Of a stretch of DNA of 44,851 nt, positions 33,465-42,667 are shown piece by piece. The position numbers and the translations under genes were made by a program. This DNA is from Chloroflexota bacterium (lineage in GTDB: Bacteria > Chloroflexota > Anaerolineae > Promineifilales > Promineifilaceae), in assembly GCA_020629055.1 (NCBI GenBank), contig JAHDEB010000024.1, forward strand, positions 1,761 to 46,611. The letters are read 5' to 3'. Positions within the stretch are counted from its first letter, which is position 1. Every line of letters starts with the position of its first letter. The notes below the pieces were generated by a model, which was given only the letters and a program-made list of their open reading frames with translations, was not told the DNA's origin and searched no databases.

Positions 33465-34265
33465 ATGAATTATAAAGATCTAATGAACGATGTAGAGGAG
33501 ATCACTCGCCAAGCAGGAATGATCTTAAAGGGCTTTTATAAAGGTAAGTTCGAGGTTGAAGAAAAATCGCCTGACAATCCGGTTACTGAAGCTGACAAGG
33601 CGGCCGATGAATATCTCAAGTCTGCCCTAATGGACCTTTTGCCTGAAGCGGGGTGGCTCAGCGAAGAAACGGTTGATAACCCTGAAAGATTGATGAAGCG
33701 ATTCGTCTGGATTGTTGACCCATTGGATGGGACAAAAGAGTTTGTTATGGGTATCCCCGAGTTTTCTGTATCTGTCGCTTTAACAGAAGATGGAAAAGCG
33801 GTGATTGGCGCGATTTTCAACCCAATTACAGACGAGATGGTCTCAGCATACAAGGGTGGCGGACTAAGCTTAAACGGCAATCCCGTTAAATCATCGGTCC
33901 GTAAAGAGTTGCAAGGCTCTACGATCGATGCTAGCCGGTCTGAGCGTAAACGTGGGGAGTTTGAACCTTTTGAAGAGATGTTTGAGTTGATTACGATGGG
34001 CAGCATCGCTTGGAAATTGGCGCGAACAGGCTTTGGGGTTGCAGATGCAACGTGGAGCCGTGGCCCAAAACATGAATGGGACATCTGTGCAGGCATTATC
34101 ATTGTTCAAGAGGGAGGCGGCCGTGTGGTTGACCTAGATGGCGCTGATTTTGTCTTCAACAAATCGTTTCCAAAGGTCAACGGGATCATTGCAACCGGCC
34201 GATTCCTTTTAGACGAAGTCCTTGAATTGCTGGAACCACATAGAGACACCGCTCGGACCGACTAG
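33465..34265 (+). CDS. CysQ/inositol monophosphatase-family phosphatase
   Basis: A Mg-dependent, Li-sensitive-type sugar or nucleotide phosphatase of 266 residues. The metal site is complete: Glu67 and Glu68 in WLSEE, WIVDPLDGTKEF with Asp85 and Asp88, and Asp206 in EWDICAG. GTKEF after the DPLDG motif is more typical of 3'(2'),5'-bisphosphate nucleotidases (CysQ) than of inositol phosphatases (GTxNF). The N-terminal KSPDNPVTEADKAAD motif is also present. So PAP recycling in sulfate assimilation is the first guess, and inositol phosphate or another small substrate the alternative. AGGA lies seven bases before ATG 33465. It is a single gene followed by a strong promoter for the next. Confidence 0.9.
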   Translation: MNYKDLMNDVEEITRQAGMILKGFYKGKFEVEEKSPDNPVTEADKAADEYLKSALMDLLPEAGWLSEETVDNPERLMKRFVWIVDPLDGTKEFVMGIPEFSVSVALTEDGKAVIGAIFNPITDEMVSAYKGGGLSLNGNPVKSSVRKELQGSTIDASRSERKRGEFEPFEEMFELITMGSIAWKLARTGFGVADATWSRGPKHEWDICAGIIIVQEGGGRVVDLDGADFVFNKSFPKVNGIIATGRFLLDEVLELLEPHRDTARTD

Positions 34266-34290
34266 GATTATTTACCCTCTCGTAAATATG

Positions 34291-34319
34291 TTGACACCCG
34301 AAAATGGGTATGATAGTAT
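34291..34319 (+). promoter_or_regulatory. Near-consensus sigma-70 promoter of the roadblock gene
   Basis: TTGACA (34291-34296) and TAGTAT (34314-34319) are separated by exactly 17 bp. The spacer contains ACCC-N6-GGGT, a small inverted repeat. The transcript would start near 34326, about 75 nt before ATG 34401. Confidence 0.85.
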
Positions 34320-34400
34320 CCGCCGATGCATTAAACAGTTTTCATTAGAATACGTTTCATGCGTCGGCAATTAATCCTAAATTCCTAGGGAGAATCTCGA

Positions 34401-34769
34401 ATGAGATCAAGAACAGAGCAAATGGTTGACCGGTTGAGAGACCTTCAGGCGGGCACCCCAGATATTGAAGCTTCGGCCGTTGTAAGTGTTGACGGACTAA
34501 TTATGGCCTCATCTTTGCCATCCGGCGTTGATGAAGATCGTATTTCTGCGATGTCGGCAGCTATGTTGTCTTTAGGAGATAGAATTGCAGCCGAACTTCG
34601 GAGAGGGACATTAGACAGGGTTTATATAAGCGGTACATTAGGCATTATTGTTTTAATGGCCGTCGGGGAAGAAGCGGTTTTAACCGTTTTAGCCCGCAGC
34701 AGTGCAAAATTGGGGTTGATTTTTCTTGATATGCGCCGCGCTGCTGATGATTTAGAGAAGTTTCTTTAA
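34401..34769 (+). CDS. Roadblock/LC7 (MglB-like) domain protein
   Basis: A 122-residue cytoplasmic protein of one roadblock/LC7 domain: a first helix (EQMVDRLRDLQAG), the strand EASAVVSVDGLIMASSLP, a helix with ISAMSAAMLSLGDRIAAEL, strands VYISGTLGIIVLMAVGEEAVLTVLA, and a last helix. Such proteins dimerise and act as regulators of small Ras-like GTPases (MglB of MglA), often next to them; no GTPase gene is in the window. Bacterial members without a GTPase neighbour are common in Chloroflexota in my recollection. The promoter upstream is near-consensus, so expression may be high. AGGGAG lies just before ATG 34401. A terminator-like hairpin follows at 34909. Confidence 0.9.
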   Translation: MRSRTEQMVDRLRDLQAGTPDIEASAVVSVDGLIMASSLPSGVDEDRISAMSAAMLSLGDRIAAELRRGTLDRVYISGTLGIIVLMAVGEEAVLTVLARSSAKLGLIFLDMRRAADDLEKFL

Positions 34770-34908
34770 ATCATTTTCTGCATTTAGTACACAAAACAAT
34801 TTAGTTTTACTTTAAACCTAGTTATCTTGGGACTCTACTAGCATTAATATTTCACGGTATTTGCATAGCATACACCTGCGCTTTGGGGAAGAATTTAGCG
34901 CAACGTTC

Positions 34909-34943
34909 GAGTTGTCATGGGCAGATGACAACTCTTTCTTTTT
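34909..34943 (+). terminator. Intrinsic terminator between roadblock gene and pyrG
   Basis: GAGTTGTCAT (34909-34918) pairs perfectly with ATGACAACTC (34925-34934) around GGGCAG, followed by TTTCTTTTT. It lies 140 bp after the roadblock stop and 85 bp before pyrG. It may end the upstream transcript or be an attenuator in a pyrG leader; no strong promoter is visible on either side to decide. Confidence 0.85.
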
Positions 34944-35024
34944 GTTGGATGAAATCAAATTATTAGTAGTTTTGAAAATCGATACCTTGTAGGAAATGAT
35001 TTCAAAAAATAGGTACTCAGTTAA

Positions 35025-36698
<1,674 letters not shown>

Positions 36699-36724
36699 TT
36701 AAAGTAATCGGGTGATGACTGACG

Positions 36725-36757
36725 AAAGGGTACTCTCTGCGGGGTGTACCCTTTTTT
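36725..36757 (+). terminator. Rho-independent terminator of pyrG
   Basis: AAAGGGTAC (36725-36733) pairs with GTACCCTTT (36746-36754), 12-nt loop, with T-run to 36757, beginning 27 bp after the pyrG stop. Confidence 0.9.
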
Positions 36758-37095
36758 GTTTTAAGTTATGTAGTGTAAACTACAGAAAAAGGGTCCTGCC
36801 ACGTGTATAGTTCGTGAATTAATCCCCAACTTTTAAAGAATGTAACTTGAAATGAGAGAAAGAGTTTATTTTCCTTTTAGTCGTGGGGTTCCGATTTCTA
36901 TATTTATTGTTTAAAGTTAAATTATATTTTCGCTTTAATCATCTAAATAGGATTTGGTTATCAGAATCGCTCCTATGCAGATGTCAGGCCATCATTTCAA
37001 CCACCGTATGAAAGTCTCAAATTTAATGAGTGTCTCAATCAAAAAAACCATTTATGGGAAGCTGCTTGTATTCAAGGTGGGAGGCGACATCAACC
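36758..37095. other. Gene-free interval before the Tad-like cluster
   Basis: About 340 bp, AT-rich. It holds a palindrome-like TGTAGT-GTAA-ACTACA (36769-36784) and stretches such as AAATTATATTTTC that could contain a promoter, but no clear -35/-10 pair. GTCTCAA occurs twice (about 37013 and 37032). No gene is supported. Confidence 0.5.
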
Positions 37096-39324
37096 ATGTC
37101 TCGTAAACACAAAAATACAAACAACAGCGGCCAAGCTCTCGTTGAGTTTGCCTTGATCATCATTGTGCTGCTTATGCTACTTACAATGGTCATTGAATTG
37201 GGGCGTATCGTTTGGGCTTGGACGTCTGTACAGTCTGCGGCCCGAAATGGTGCGCGCTATGCGATAACGGGTAAATCTGAACCAGGCATATGCGATGATC
37301 AGCCGGTCGGTTGTCTGGCTAGAACTGAATCGGTAGAAGAAGAAGCCCTGCGCTATTTAACAGGATGGCGTATTGAGGAAGATGTCGCATTTCAAGAAGA
37401 TTACTATACCAATGTAGAAGTTTTCGGTTTTAATTCTTCTCTATCGCCTGGGGAGCAAATGCAGTTAGGTTTTGCGGGTGAACCGGGGCAGCCGATGGTT
37501 GTGCGTGTAACATACAATGTACCGATTATTACCCCGTTGTTAAGCCAAATTGTTGAAAATGTTCCTGTTTTTGGACAAGTTACCTTAACCAATGAATTAT
37601 TTGGTCAAACGGGTGGTCGTACTGAAGGTGCGGCATTACCGCCTCCGTTGCCCGCCTTGCCCAAAATTGGGCCAACAGATACTCCGACAGCGACCTTTAC
37701 ACCAACACCGGTCCCTTCTATTCCACCCGATGCGACCCCTACAGAAACACCGCGGCCAGAAACGTTGGTTCAATGTGATGTGAAAATTAAGGGGCCATTA
37801 ATTTCTGGTCAGAGAATCCTCCAAATTACAGGTGATCGCTTTGTAAACAATGATTCAGGGAATGCGGTTTACACGCTAGAGTTACTAGATGTAACCAATG
37901 GTCAGATCATAGCATCTGGCGTCCCGATGGATCTATTGCCGGTTGAATTAACCAACGATCACGGATGTATCAATGAAAATGAAGGCGCGGCCGAGATCGA
38001 TCTCAACTCGTCCCCTGGCTATTATATCAATCCGATATATGCCGGTGGTCTACCTGGCAACATCGTTGTGCTTGCACAACATGAAAACGGCTCTGAAGAT
38101 GATGAGTACGTGATTCCGGCCGCTGATGCAACCGCAACTGTTTTAGCTCCAACCCTGACCCCATTACCGTCTGAAACCCCAACACCGACGCCAGATGTAA
38201 CGAATACACCTTCTCCGGCTGGCCCATTTATCGCATTTCCTTTTGGGGATAACTGCGTGAATCCTAACCCATCCGCGCGTTTCACAATATTTGGTGGTAA
38301 CTGGACGGCTGGTCATGTCATCCAATTTGTATGGGATAACAACGAAATTGTAGGGAATGCCACGACAGATAGTACCGGTGCGATCGGCACTATGGACTTC
38401 GACTTGGGTGTACGAGATTCTGGGAACCACACCTTGAGTGCGATCGATGGGGTAACAAATCAAGTGTTCACCATGAACATATTGATTCCCTGCCCTGCAC
38501 CTATTCCAACAGAAACGCCGACCGCAACACCCACCCTCTCGCCTCCTGACTTGATTATTTCTATACCAAAATTGGTTTCAGATCTACCGATTACTGAATA
38601 CACATCGGTTGAGTTTAGCTTTGCTATTACCAATACCGGGCAAACAGACGTAAACAGTTTGTTCTTTGTAGACCTGTTTTTAGACCCACCAGCAGCCGCG
38701 ATTATTAGCGAGACAGATCCGATTACCCGAACATATATTATTGCCGACCCTTATAGTGATGGCTTTATCGCCATTCCAGATATGCCGGCGAATTCGTCTC
38801 GAGTAATCACAATCACCTCACCAATCGGTTTTCAAAATGATGTAACCGGGCTACGTGAAGCGTGGGGCATGGTCGATACGATTAACCAAATTAGCGATGA
38901 AGAGCACGAAGATAACAATTTGTCATCTCTCGGCAATATCGTGGTAACCCCTGCGCTAAATGTTCCAACACCCACGCCTATTCCATCTGAGGAAAGTGAT
39001 CCTTATTCGGTACGCGGCCGAGTGAAAGCCCTTTATACAGAATTTGTACCACAACAGCGAGCGTCTGTATTTCTGGTTGAACAACCGGCCGATGGCAGTC
39101 AGGGCACCGTTATTGCACAAACTATTTCCGATGCAAATGGACGTTACCGCTTCTTTGATGTGCCACCCTTAACCGGTGGTGATTATTACACCGTTGTCGC
39201 ATGCTTATCCTTGGCAGGTAGCGATGCTTATTTTGGCTCATGGTTCCCCATCTTACCTGACCCAGACGAAGCGGTTTTTGAAGATGTTTATATGACAATT
39301 ACGCCTACAGGTTGTTCGATATAA
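37096..39324 (+). CDS. Large TadE-like pseudopilin with PT-rich linkers, CARDB and carboxypeptidase-like domains
   Basis: A 742-residue exported protein. Residues about 10-55 (GQALVEFALIIIVLLMLLTM then QSAARNGARYA) match TadE: a short basic leader, Glu five residues into the hydrophobic segment, and a following helix. Such proteins are minor pilins of the Tad/Flp system. Four Pro/Thr linkers (TPTATFTPTPVP-like) separate Ig-like modules. One is CARDB-like (PDLIISIPKLVSDLPITEY then TNTGQTDVNSLFF). The last is a carboxypeptidase regulatory-like domain (YSVRGRVKALY to YRFFDVPPL). The body is far longer than typical TadE (about 150-200 residues), suggesting a surface-displayed tip or adhesin. ATG 37096 follows GGGAGG by 10 bases. 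The frame extends back to 37030 without a sensible leader. First gene of a five-gene cluster. Confidence 0.85.
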   Translation: MSRKHKNTNNSGQALVEFALIIIVLLMLLTMVIELGRIVWAWTSVQSAARNGARYAITGKSEPGICDDQPVGCLARTESVEEEALRYLTGWRIEEDVAFQEDYYTNVEVFGFNSSLSPGEQMQLGFAGEPGQPMVVRVTYNVPIITPLLSQIVENVPVFGQVTLTNELFGQTGGRTEGAALPPPLPALPKIGPTDTPTATFTPTPVPSIPPDATPTETPRPETLVQCDVKIKGPLISGQRILQITGDRFVNNDSGNAVYTLELLDVTNGQIIASGVPMDLLPVELTNDHGCINENEGAAEIDLNSSPGYYINPIYAGGLPGNIVVLAQHENGSEDDEYVIPAADATATVLAPTLTPLPSETPTPTPDVTNTPSPAGPFIAFPFGDNCVNPNPSARFTIFGGNWTAGHVIQFVWDNNEIVGNATTDSTGAIGTMDFDLGVRDSGNHTLSAIDGVTNQVFTMNILIPCPAPIPTETPTATPTLSPPDLIISIPKLVSDLPITEYTSVEFSFAITNTGQTDVNSLFFVDLFLDPPAAAIISETDPITRTYIIADPYSDGFIAIPDMPANSSRVITITSPIGFQNDVTGLREAWGMVDTINQISDEEHEDNNLSSLGNIVVTPALNVPTPTPIPSEESDPYSVRGRVKALYTEFVPQQRASVFLVEQPADGSQGTVIAQTISDANGRYRFFDVPPLTGGDYYTVVACLSLAGSDAYFGSWFPILPDPDEAVFEDVYMTITPTGCSI

Positions 39325-39344
39325 GGACATCACGACGATCTTTT

Positions 39345-40661
39345 ATGAAAGTTAAAAAAGATATCTTGTGGGCAGTGGCAACAGCCATCATGGTGACTAT
39401 GCTATTTACTTTGGGCTCGGCAGATGCTGATCAAGCAAGCCCTGAAGAAGAAGTAGCCTTATTTAACTCGCCTTGGACCTCTAATGGCACTCCGATTTCG
39501 ATTGCTGGGCAAAAATCATCTGTACCATCTTTGGCATTGGGTACAGACGGTGTATTGCATACTGCGTTTAAGCAAGGCTCTACAATCTCATCGACTGCGA
39601 ACGAGCCATATTATTCAATGAGTTCCGATGGTGGGAACAATTGGTCTACCCCACAAATCATTCGAGACGATCCGTTTTCATTTGTCGTCGACAAAGTTGA
39701 TATTGCGGTGGCAACAAACGGTGTAGTTCACGCGGTGTGGGTAGAGAAAAACAACTCAACTGAAAACTTTACGCTTTATTATGCCTCTAAATCTGGAGAC
39801 AATTGGGGACCGGCCGAAACCATCGAGGTTGCTGAAAGTCCATCAGTCCTTGATCAGCCATCTTTGGCGGTCAACAGCGGCCGTGTATACGTCGTATGGG
39901 CGAATACTTCTCGCATCCGTTTTGCTGCCCGCAGCGGCGGTACTTGGAGCACCCCGGCCGAAATTGGCCGCTCAGAGCTACCAGAAATCACCATTGATGC
40001 TTCTGGAAATCTGCATGTGGTCTTTTTAGAATCTCGAGACACACTCGTCGCTCGCTATACTCAAAGTTTAGATAATGGTGTGACTTGGAGTAATGATGTT
40101 GGGCTTTCGGCCGGCAATAAAGATGTCAAAGACATCGATTTAGCGGTTCAAGGCTCTACCGTGCATGTGGTATTTGGTGCATCAGAAGTTATTGGTGGGG
40201 CGATTGACCCGATCAGTTCAACACCGACGATTGCACCCTACTACACATCTTGTTCAGTAAATTGTGATAGATCAGCCAGTTGGCCACGAGAAGTTACAGC
40301 CACCTCGGTTCAGGCAGGCAATGCTCCGGCCGATGCGATTCTATTGGTACCCTCGATCAGCATCACAGAACAAAATGAAGCGATGATTTTTTATCATGGG
40401 GTACTACAAGAAAATGTCAACTTTGAGCAAGTGTTGGGAATGTGCTACCAGCCTGATCAAAATGTAGCCAAAAACTATAAATTACCGACCTCCTTTACAG
40501 AGCGGATGGTAAAACCACAAATTGTGTATGCCGATGGGGTTATGCACATGGTTTATGAACGGGTGAAAGGGCAATCGGTGTCAACGAACTTCCAAGAAGT
40601 GCATTACGCCCAGCTAGATGTGAGTTGTTATAACAGCCATATGCCGGTCATCTCTCACTAA
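39345..40661 (+). CDS. Secreted BNR/sialidase-like beta-propeller
   Basis: A 438-residue exported protein. Signal peptide about residues 1-28 (ILWAVATAIMVTMLFTLGSADA). The rest is a propeller with repeated YYxSSDGGxNWSxP or YAxKSGDNWGxA Asp-box-like motifs alternating with ITxDASGNLHVVFLE and VDIAVATNGVVHAVWVE strands, as in BNR/sialidase-fold proteins. No catalytic sialidase residues (FRIP motif) are seen, so it is probably a binding protein. It ends HMPVISH, a possible degenerate form of the YLP tails of other secreted proteins here. ATG 39345 directly precedes the signal peptide; a TTG at 39312 in frame overlaps the previous gene by 13 bp. Between TadE-like genes, so probably part of the same surface structure. 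Confidence 0.8.
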   Translation: MKVKKDILWAVATAIMVTMLFTLGSADADQASPEEEVALFNSPWTSNGTPISIAGQKSSVPSLALGTDGVLHTAFKQGSTISSTANEPYYSMSSDGGNNWSTPQIIRDDPFSFVVDKVDIAVATNGVVHAVWVEKNNSTENFTLYYASKSGDNWGPAETIEVAESPSVLDQPSLAVNSGRVYVVWANTSRIRFAARSGGTWSTPAEIGRSELPEITIDASGNLHVVFLESRDTLVARYTQSLDNGVTWSNDVGLSAGNKDVKDIDLAVQGSTVHVVFGASEVIGGAIDPISSTPTIAPYYTSCSVNCDRSASWPREVTATSVQAGNAPADAILLVPSISITEQNEAMIFYHGVLQENVNFEQVLGMCYQPDQNVAKNYKLPTSFTERMVKPQIVYADGVMHMVYERVKGQSVSTNFQEVHYAQLDVSCYNSHMPVISH

Positions 40662-40678
40662 GCGCAAGCTCTATTTTT

Positions 40679-41320
40679 ATGAAGAGAACTGATTGGATCA
40701 TCTCTGGGTTTTTAGCCGTTTTATTTTTAGCCGTCATCGGCGGCTTTCTTATTTTTTGGCTGCAGTCTAGAGCATTAGCGAATGCACCAGCAAGTCAGGT
40801 CAATAATTATGAAAGGGGTGGCACCGTCAAAGATGGAATCACCGCGGTTGATGCATTAGGCACAGCTGATATTGCAGCCCAAGCGTGGCAGGCAGATGCC
40901 CAAATGGTAACCGCCTCCGCCACAATCGTTCGCTTTGATCAATTAGAAGATATTTATGGTGGGCGAACCAATTGGAATGTTGTTTATTATTCACCGAGCA
41001 CAGCCCAATTTGGAACTTTTACGGTCACCGACCAAGGTGCAAAGCTGCTTGGCTCCAAGCAAGCGGATTTCGTACCCAGAACAATTGAACGAAATGTAGT
41101 GGTATTAAACAGTGGCCAAGCAATGACGTTAGCGGTAGCAAACGGTGGCTCTGAATTATTTGTGGGCGACGCCCAACGGGTGGCTCACTTACGGTTAGAG
41201 AAAAAAGAAAGCGGCTTGGCTGAATGGTTTATTATTATCCAAAATGAAACGGCCGGGTTAAATATGCAATTTAGGATAGATGCCGAGAATGGTGTCTTAA
41301 TTGAAAAAAGTGATTTGTAA
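40679..41320 (+). CDS. Single-pass membrane protein with extracytoplasmic domain
   Basis: A 213-residue protein: a short basic start (MKRTD), one hydrophobic helix (IISGFLAVLFLAVIGGFLIFW), then an extracytoplasmic domain of about 180 residues. It contains AAQAWQADAQMVTASATI, NWNVVYYSPSTAQFGTFTV and a final MQFRIDAENGVLIEKSDL. The pattern of helix with AWQADA, strand, and closing strand with a DAENG turn loosely recalls PepSY-like domains, which regulate proteases or bind partners, but the match is weak. It lies 17 bp after the propeller and 5 bp before the next TadE-like gene, so it is within the operon. A chaperone or assembly role for pseudopilins is only inferred. Confidence 0.75.
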   Translation: MKRTDWIISGFLAVLFLAVIGGFLIFWLQSRALANAPASQVNNYERGGTVKDGITAVDALGTADIAAQAWQADAQMVTASATIVRFDQLEDIYGGRTNWNVVYYSPSTAQFGTFTVTDQGAKLLGSKQADFVPRTIERNVVVLNSGQAMTLAVANGGSELFVGDAQRVAHLRLEKKESGLAEWFIIIQNETAGLNMQFRIDAENGVLIEKSDL

Positions 41321-41325
41321 AAGCA

Positions 41326-42579
41326 ATGGGTAAACGCAACAAGAAAACAAAAGGTCAAAGTCTGGTTGAATTGGCGATTAGCTTGCCACTTTTTATGATG
41401 CTTATTGCAGGTATCGTCGAAGTGGGCAACTTGCTCGTTCAACGGCAACGAATTACGACAGCTGTCGACATGGGGGTCCGCTTTGGGTCTCGCGGTGGAT
41501 CAGATGACGGCGTTTACGTTTCAGCGTATAACGTGTTAACCCAAACGATGCCGATTAGTGATGAGAGCTTGTGGGACGCCTATGTGGTACGCGGCCAAGT
41601 CAATGCTCAAGGGACCGGTTGGGTAGATGGGGGACCACAGTTTGAACATGTCTTTGGCTTGGGGCGGACTGAACTTTATACTCAGACTCAACTTTACTCC
41701 GACACTTTATCGAACGAAATTCTGCAAGGGTTACAAACCCGAGCCAGAGTCGTTGATGGAGAAGTGGTTGAGCTATTACAAAATACGGTTGAAGGGAGAA
41801 CTCAATCTGAGAATGAAGAAATAGTGGGCTTGATTCTGGGTCACAAGGCTGAAACGATTCTAGGTATTCAAACCTATTTTGGTCAAGACGTGATGATAAG
41901 CAGTCAAAAATATATGACTGTACATGCGATTGGAGAGCAAACAAACGGCTGCGACCTTTATCCATTGGCGATTTCTTCAGCAGCTCGAAATCTACCCAGC
42001 CAAGAATCACCTCAAGGGTTAAGTTACTACGAAAGGACTTCGAACACATTTGACCCTGTAGTTGGTACGGGTGGTTTAGAAAAATACAACTATCCGGCAA
42101 ACCCACCGTTATGGGACGAGTTTAGACCTCGTTCTGGTTTAAGAGATGTAAATGAGGGTGTGGAAGGGGACGTTTATGTCCTAAATGAAGGGTCCACATT
42201 CAGGTGGGCCAAGTGGACGAATGGCAGTTCAGCCGCAGCCGACTTAGCATGGCCGGGTACAACTGACAGCTACAACTATTATTCACCCGAGTTCGGTGTT
42301 GACCCTACTCCGGGAGATGGCGTCCACGTGGGCGACCGCATCAAATATGATGGTGGTGCAGGGGCATGGGCCGCATTGCAAGACCATATCGAAGTCGGAC
42401 GATCGATTCGAGTACCCATTATGGGAGACGAATCTTCAGATCACTTTAAAGTAGCTGGATTTATTATTTTAAAAATTATTGGCTACAGCAATGACGGAGA
42501 CGGAGTAGGTGGAAGCAACTTTATTGTCGCGGAAGCTGTTCGAACCGATACATCTTGTGGGCAGATTGTAGAACAGTAA
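41326..42579 (+). CDS. TadE-like pseudopilin (417 aa)
   Basis: Residues 1-45 are the TadE signature: basic leader (MGKRNKKTKG), QSLVELAISLPLFMMLIAGI as the pilin-like hydrophobic segment with Glu in its usual place, then NLLVQRQRITTAVDMGVRFG. The remaining about 370 residues are an extracytoplasmic domain with few recognisable motifs, rich in Gly and acidic residues, with Cys residues in CDLYP and DTSCGQIVE. The start follows the previous stop by five bases, indicating co-translation; no clear ribosome site. Its place in a cluster with a larger TadE protein and a TadG-like protein fits the minor-pilin trio TadE/TadF/TadG. The ATPase, platform and peptidase genes of the system are not in the window. 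Confidence 0.85.
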   Translation: MGKRNKKTKGQSLVELAISLPLFMMLIAGIVEVGNLLVQRQRITTAVDMGVRFGSRGGSDDGVYVSAYNVLTQTMPISDESLWDAYVVRGQVNAQGTGWVDGGPQFEHVFGLGRTELYTQTQLYSDTLSNEILQGLQTRARVVDGEVVELLQNTVEGRTQSENEEIVGLILGHKAETILGIQTYFGQDVMISSQKYMTVHAIGEQTNGCDLYPLAISSAARNLPSQESPQGLSYYERTSNTFDPVVGTGGLEKYNYPANPPLWDEFRPRSGLRDVNEGVEGDVYVLNEGSTFRWAKWTNGSSAAADLAWPGTTDSYNYYSPEFGVDPTPGDGVHVGDRIKYDGGAGAWAALQDHIEVGRSIRVPIMGDESSDHFKVAGFIILKIIGYSNDGDGVGGSNFIVAEAVRTDTSCGQIVEQ

Positions 42580-42587
42580 CTCTTACA

Positions 42588-42615
42588 AGAAGTGTGATCT
42601 TAAACTTCCACTTCT
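42588..42615 (+). terminator. Weak hairpin between pseudopilin genes
   Basis: AGAAGTG (42588-42594) and CACTTCT (42609-42615) make a 7-bp stem with a 14-nt loop right after the TadE stop. There is no T-run, so at most it attenuates transcription into the last gene of the cluster. Confidence 0.35.
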
Positions 42616-42667
42616 GCCAGCTGACATTTCTCTATCATTCGTTTAATAAGCGTCAGCCCTTTAAATC

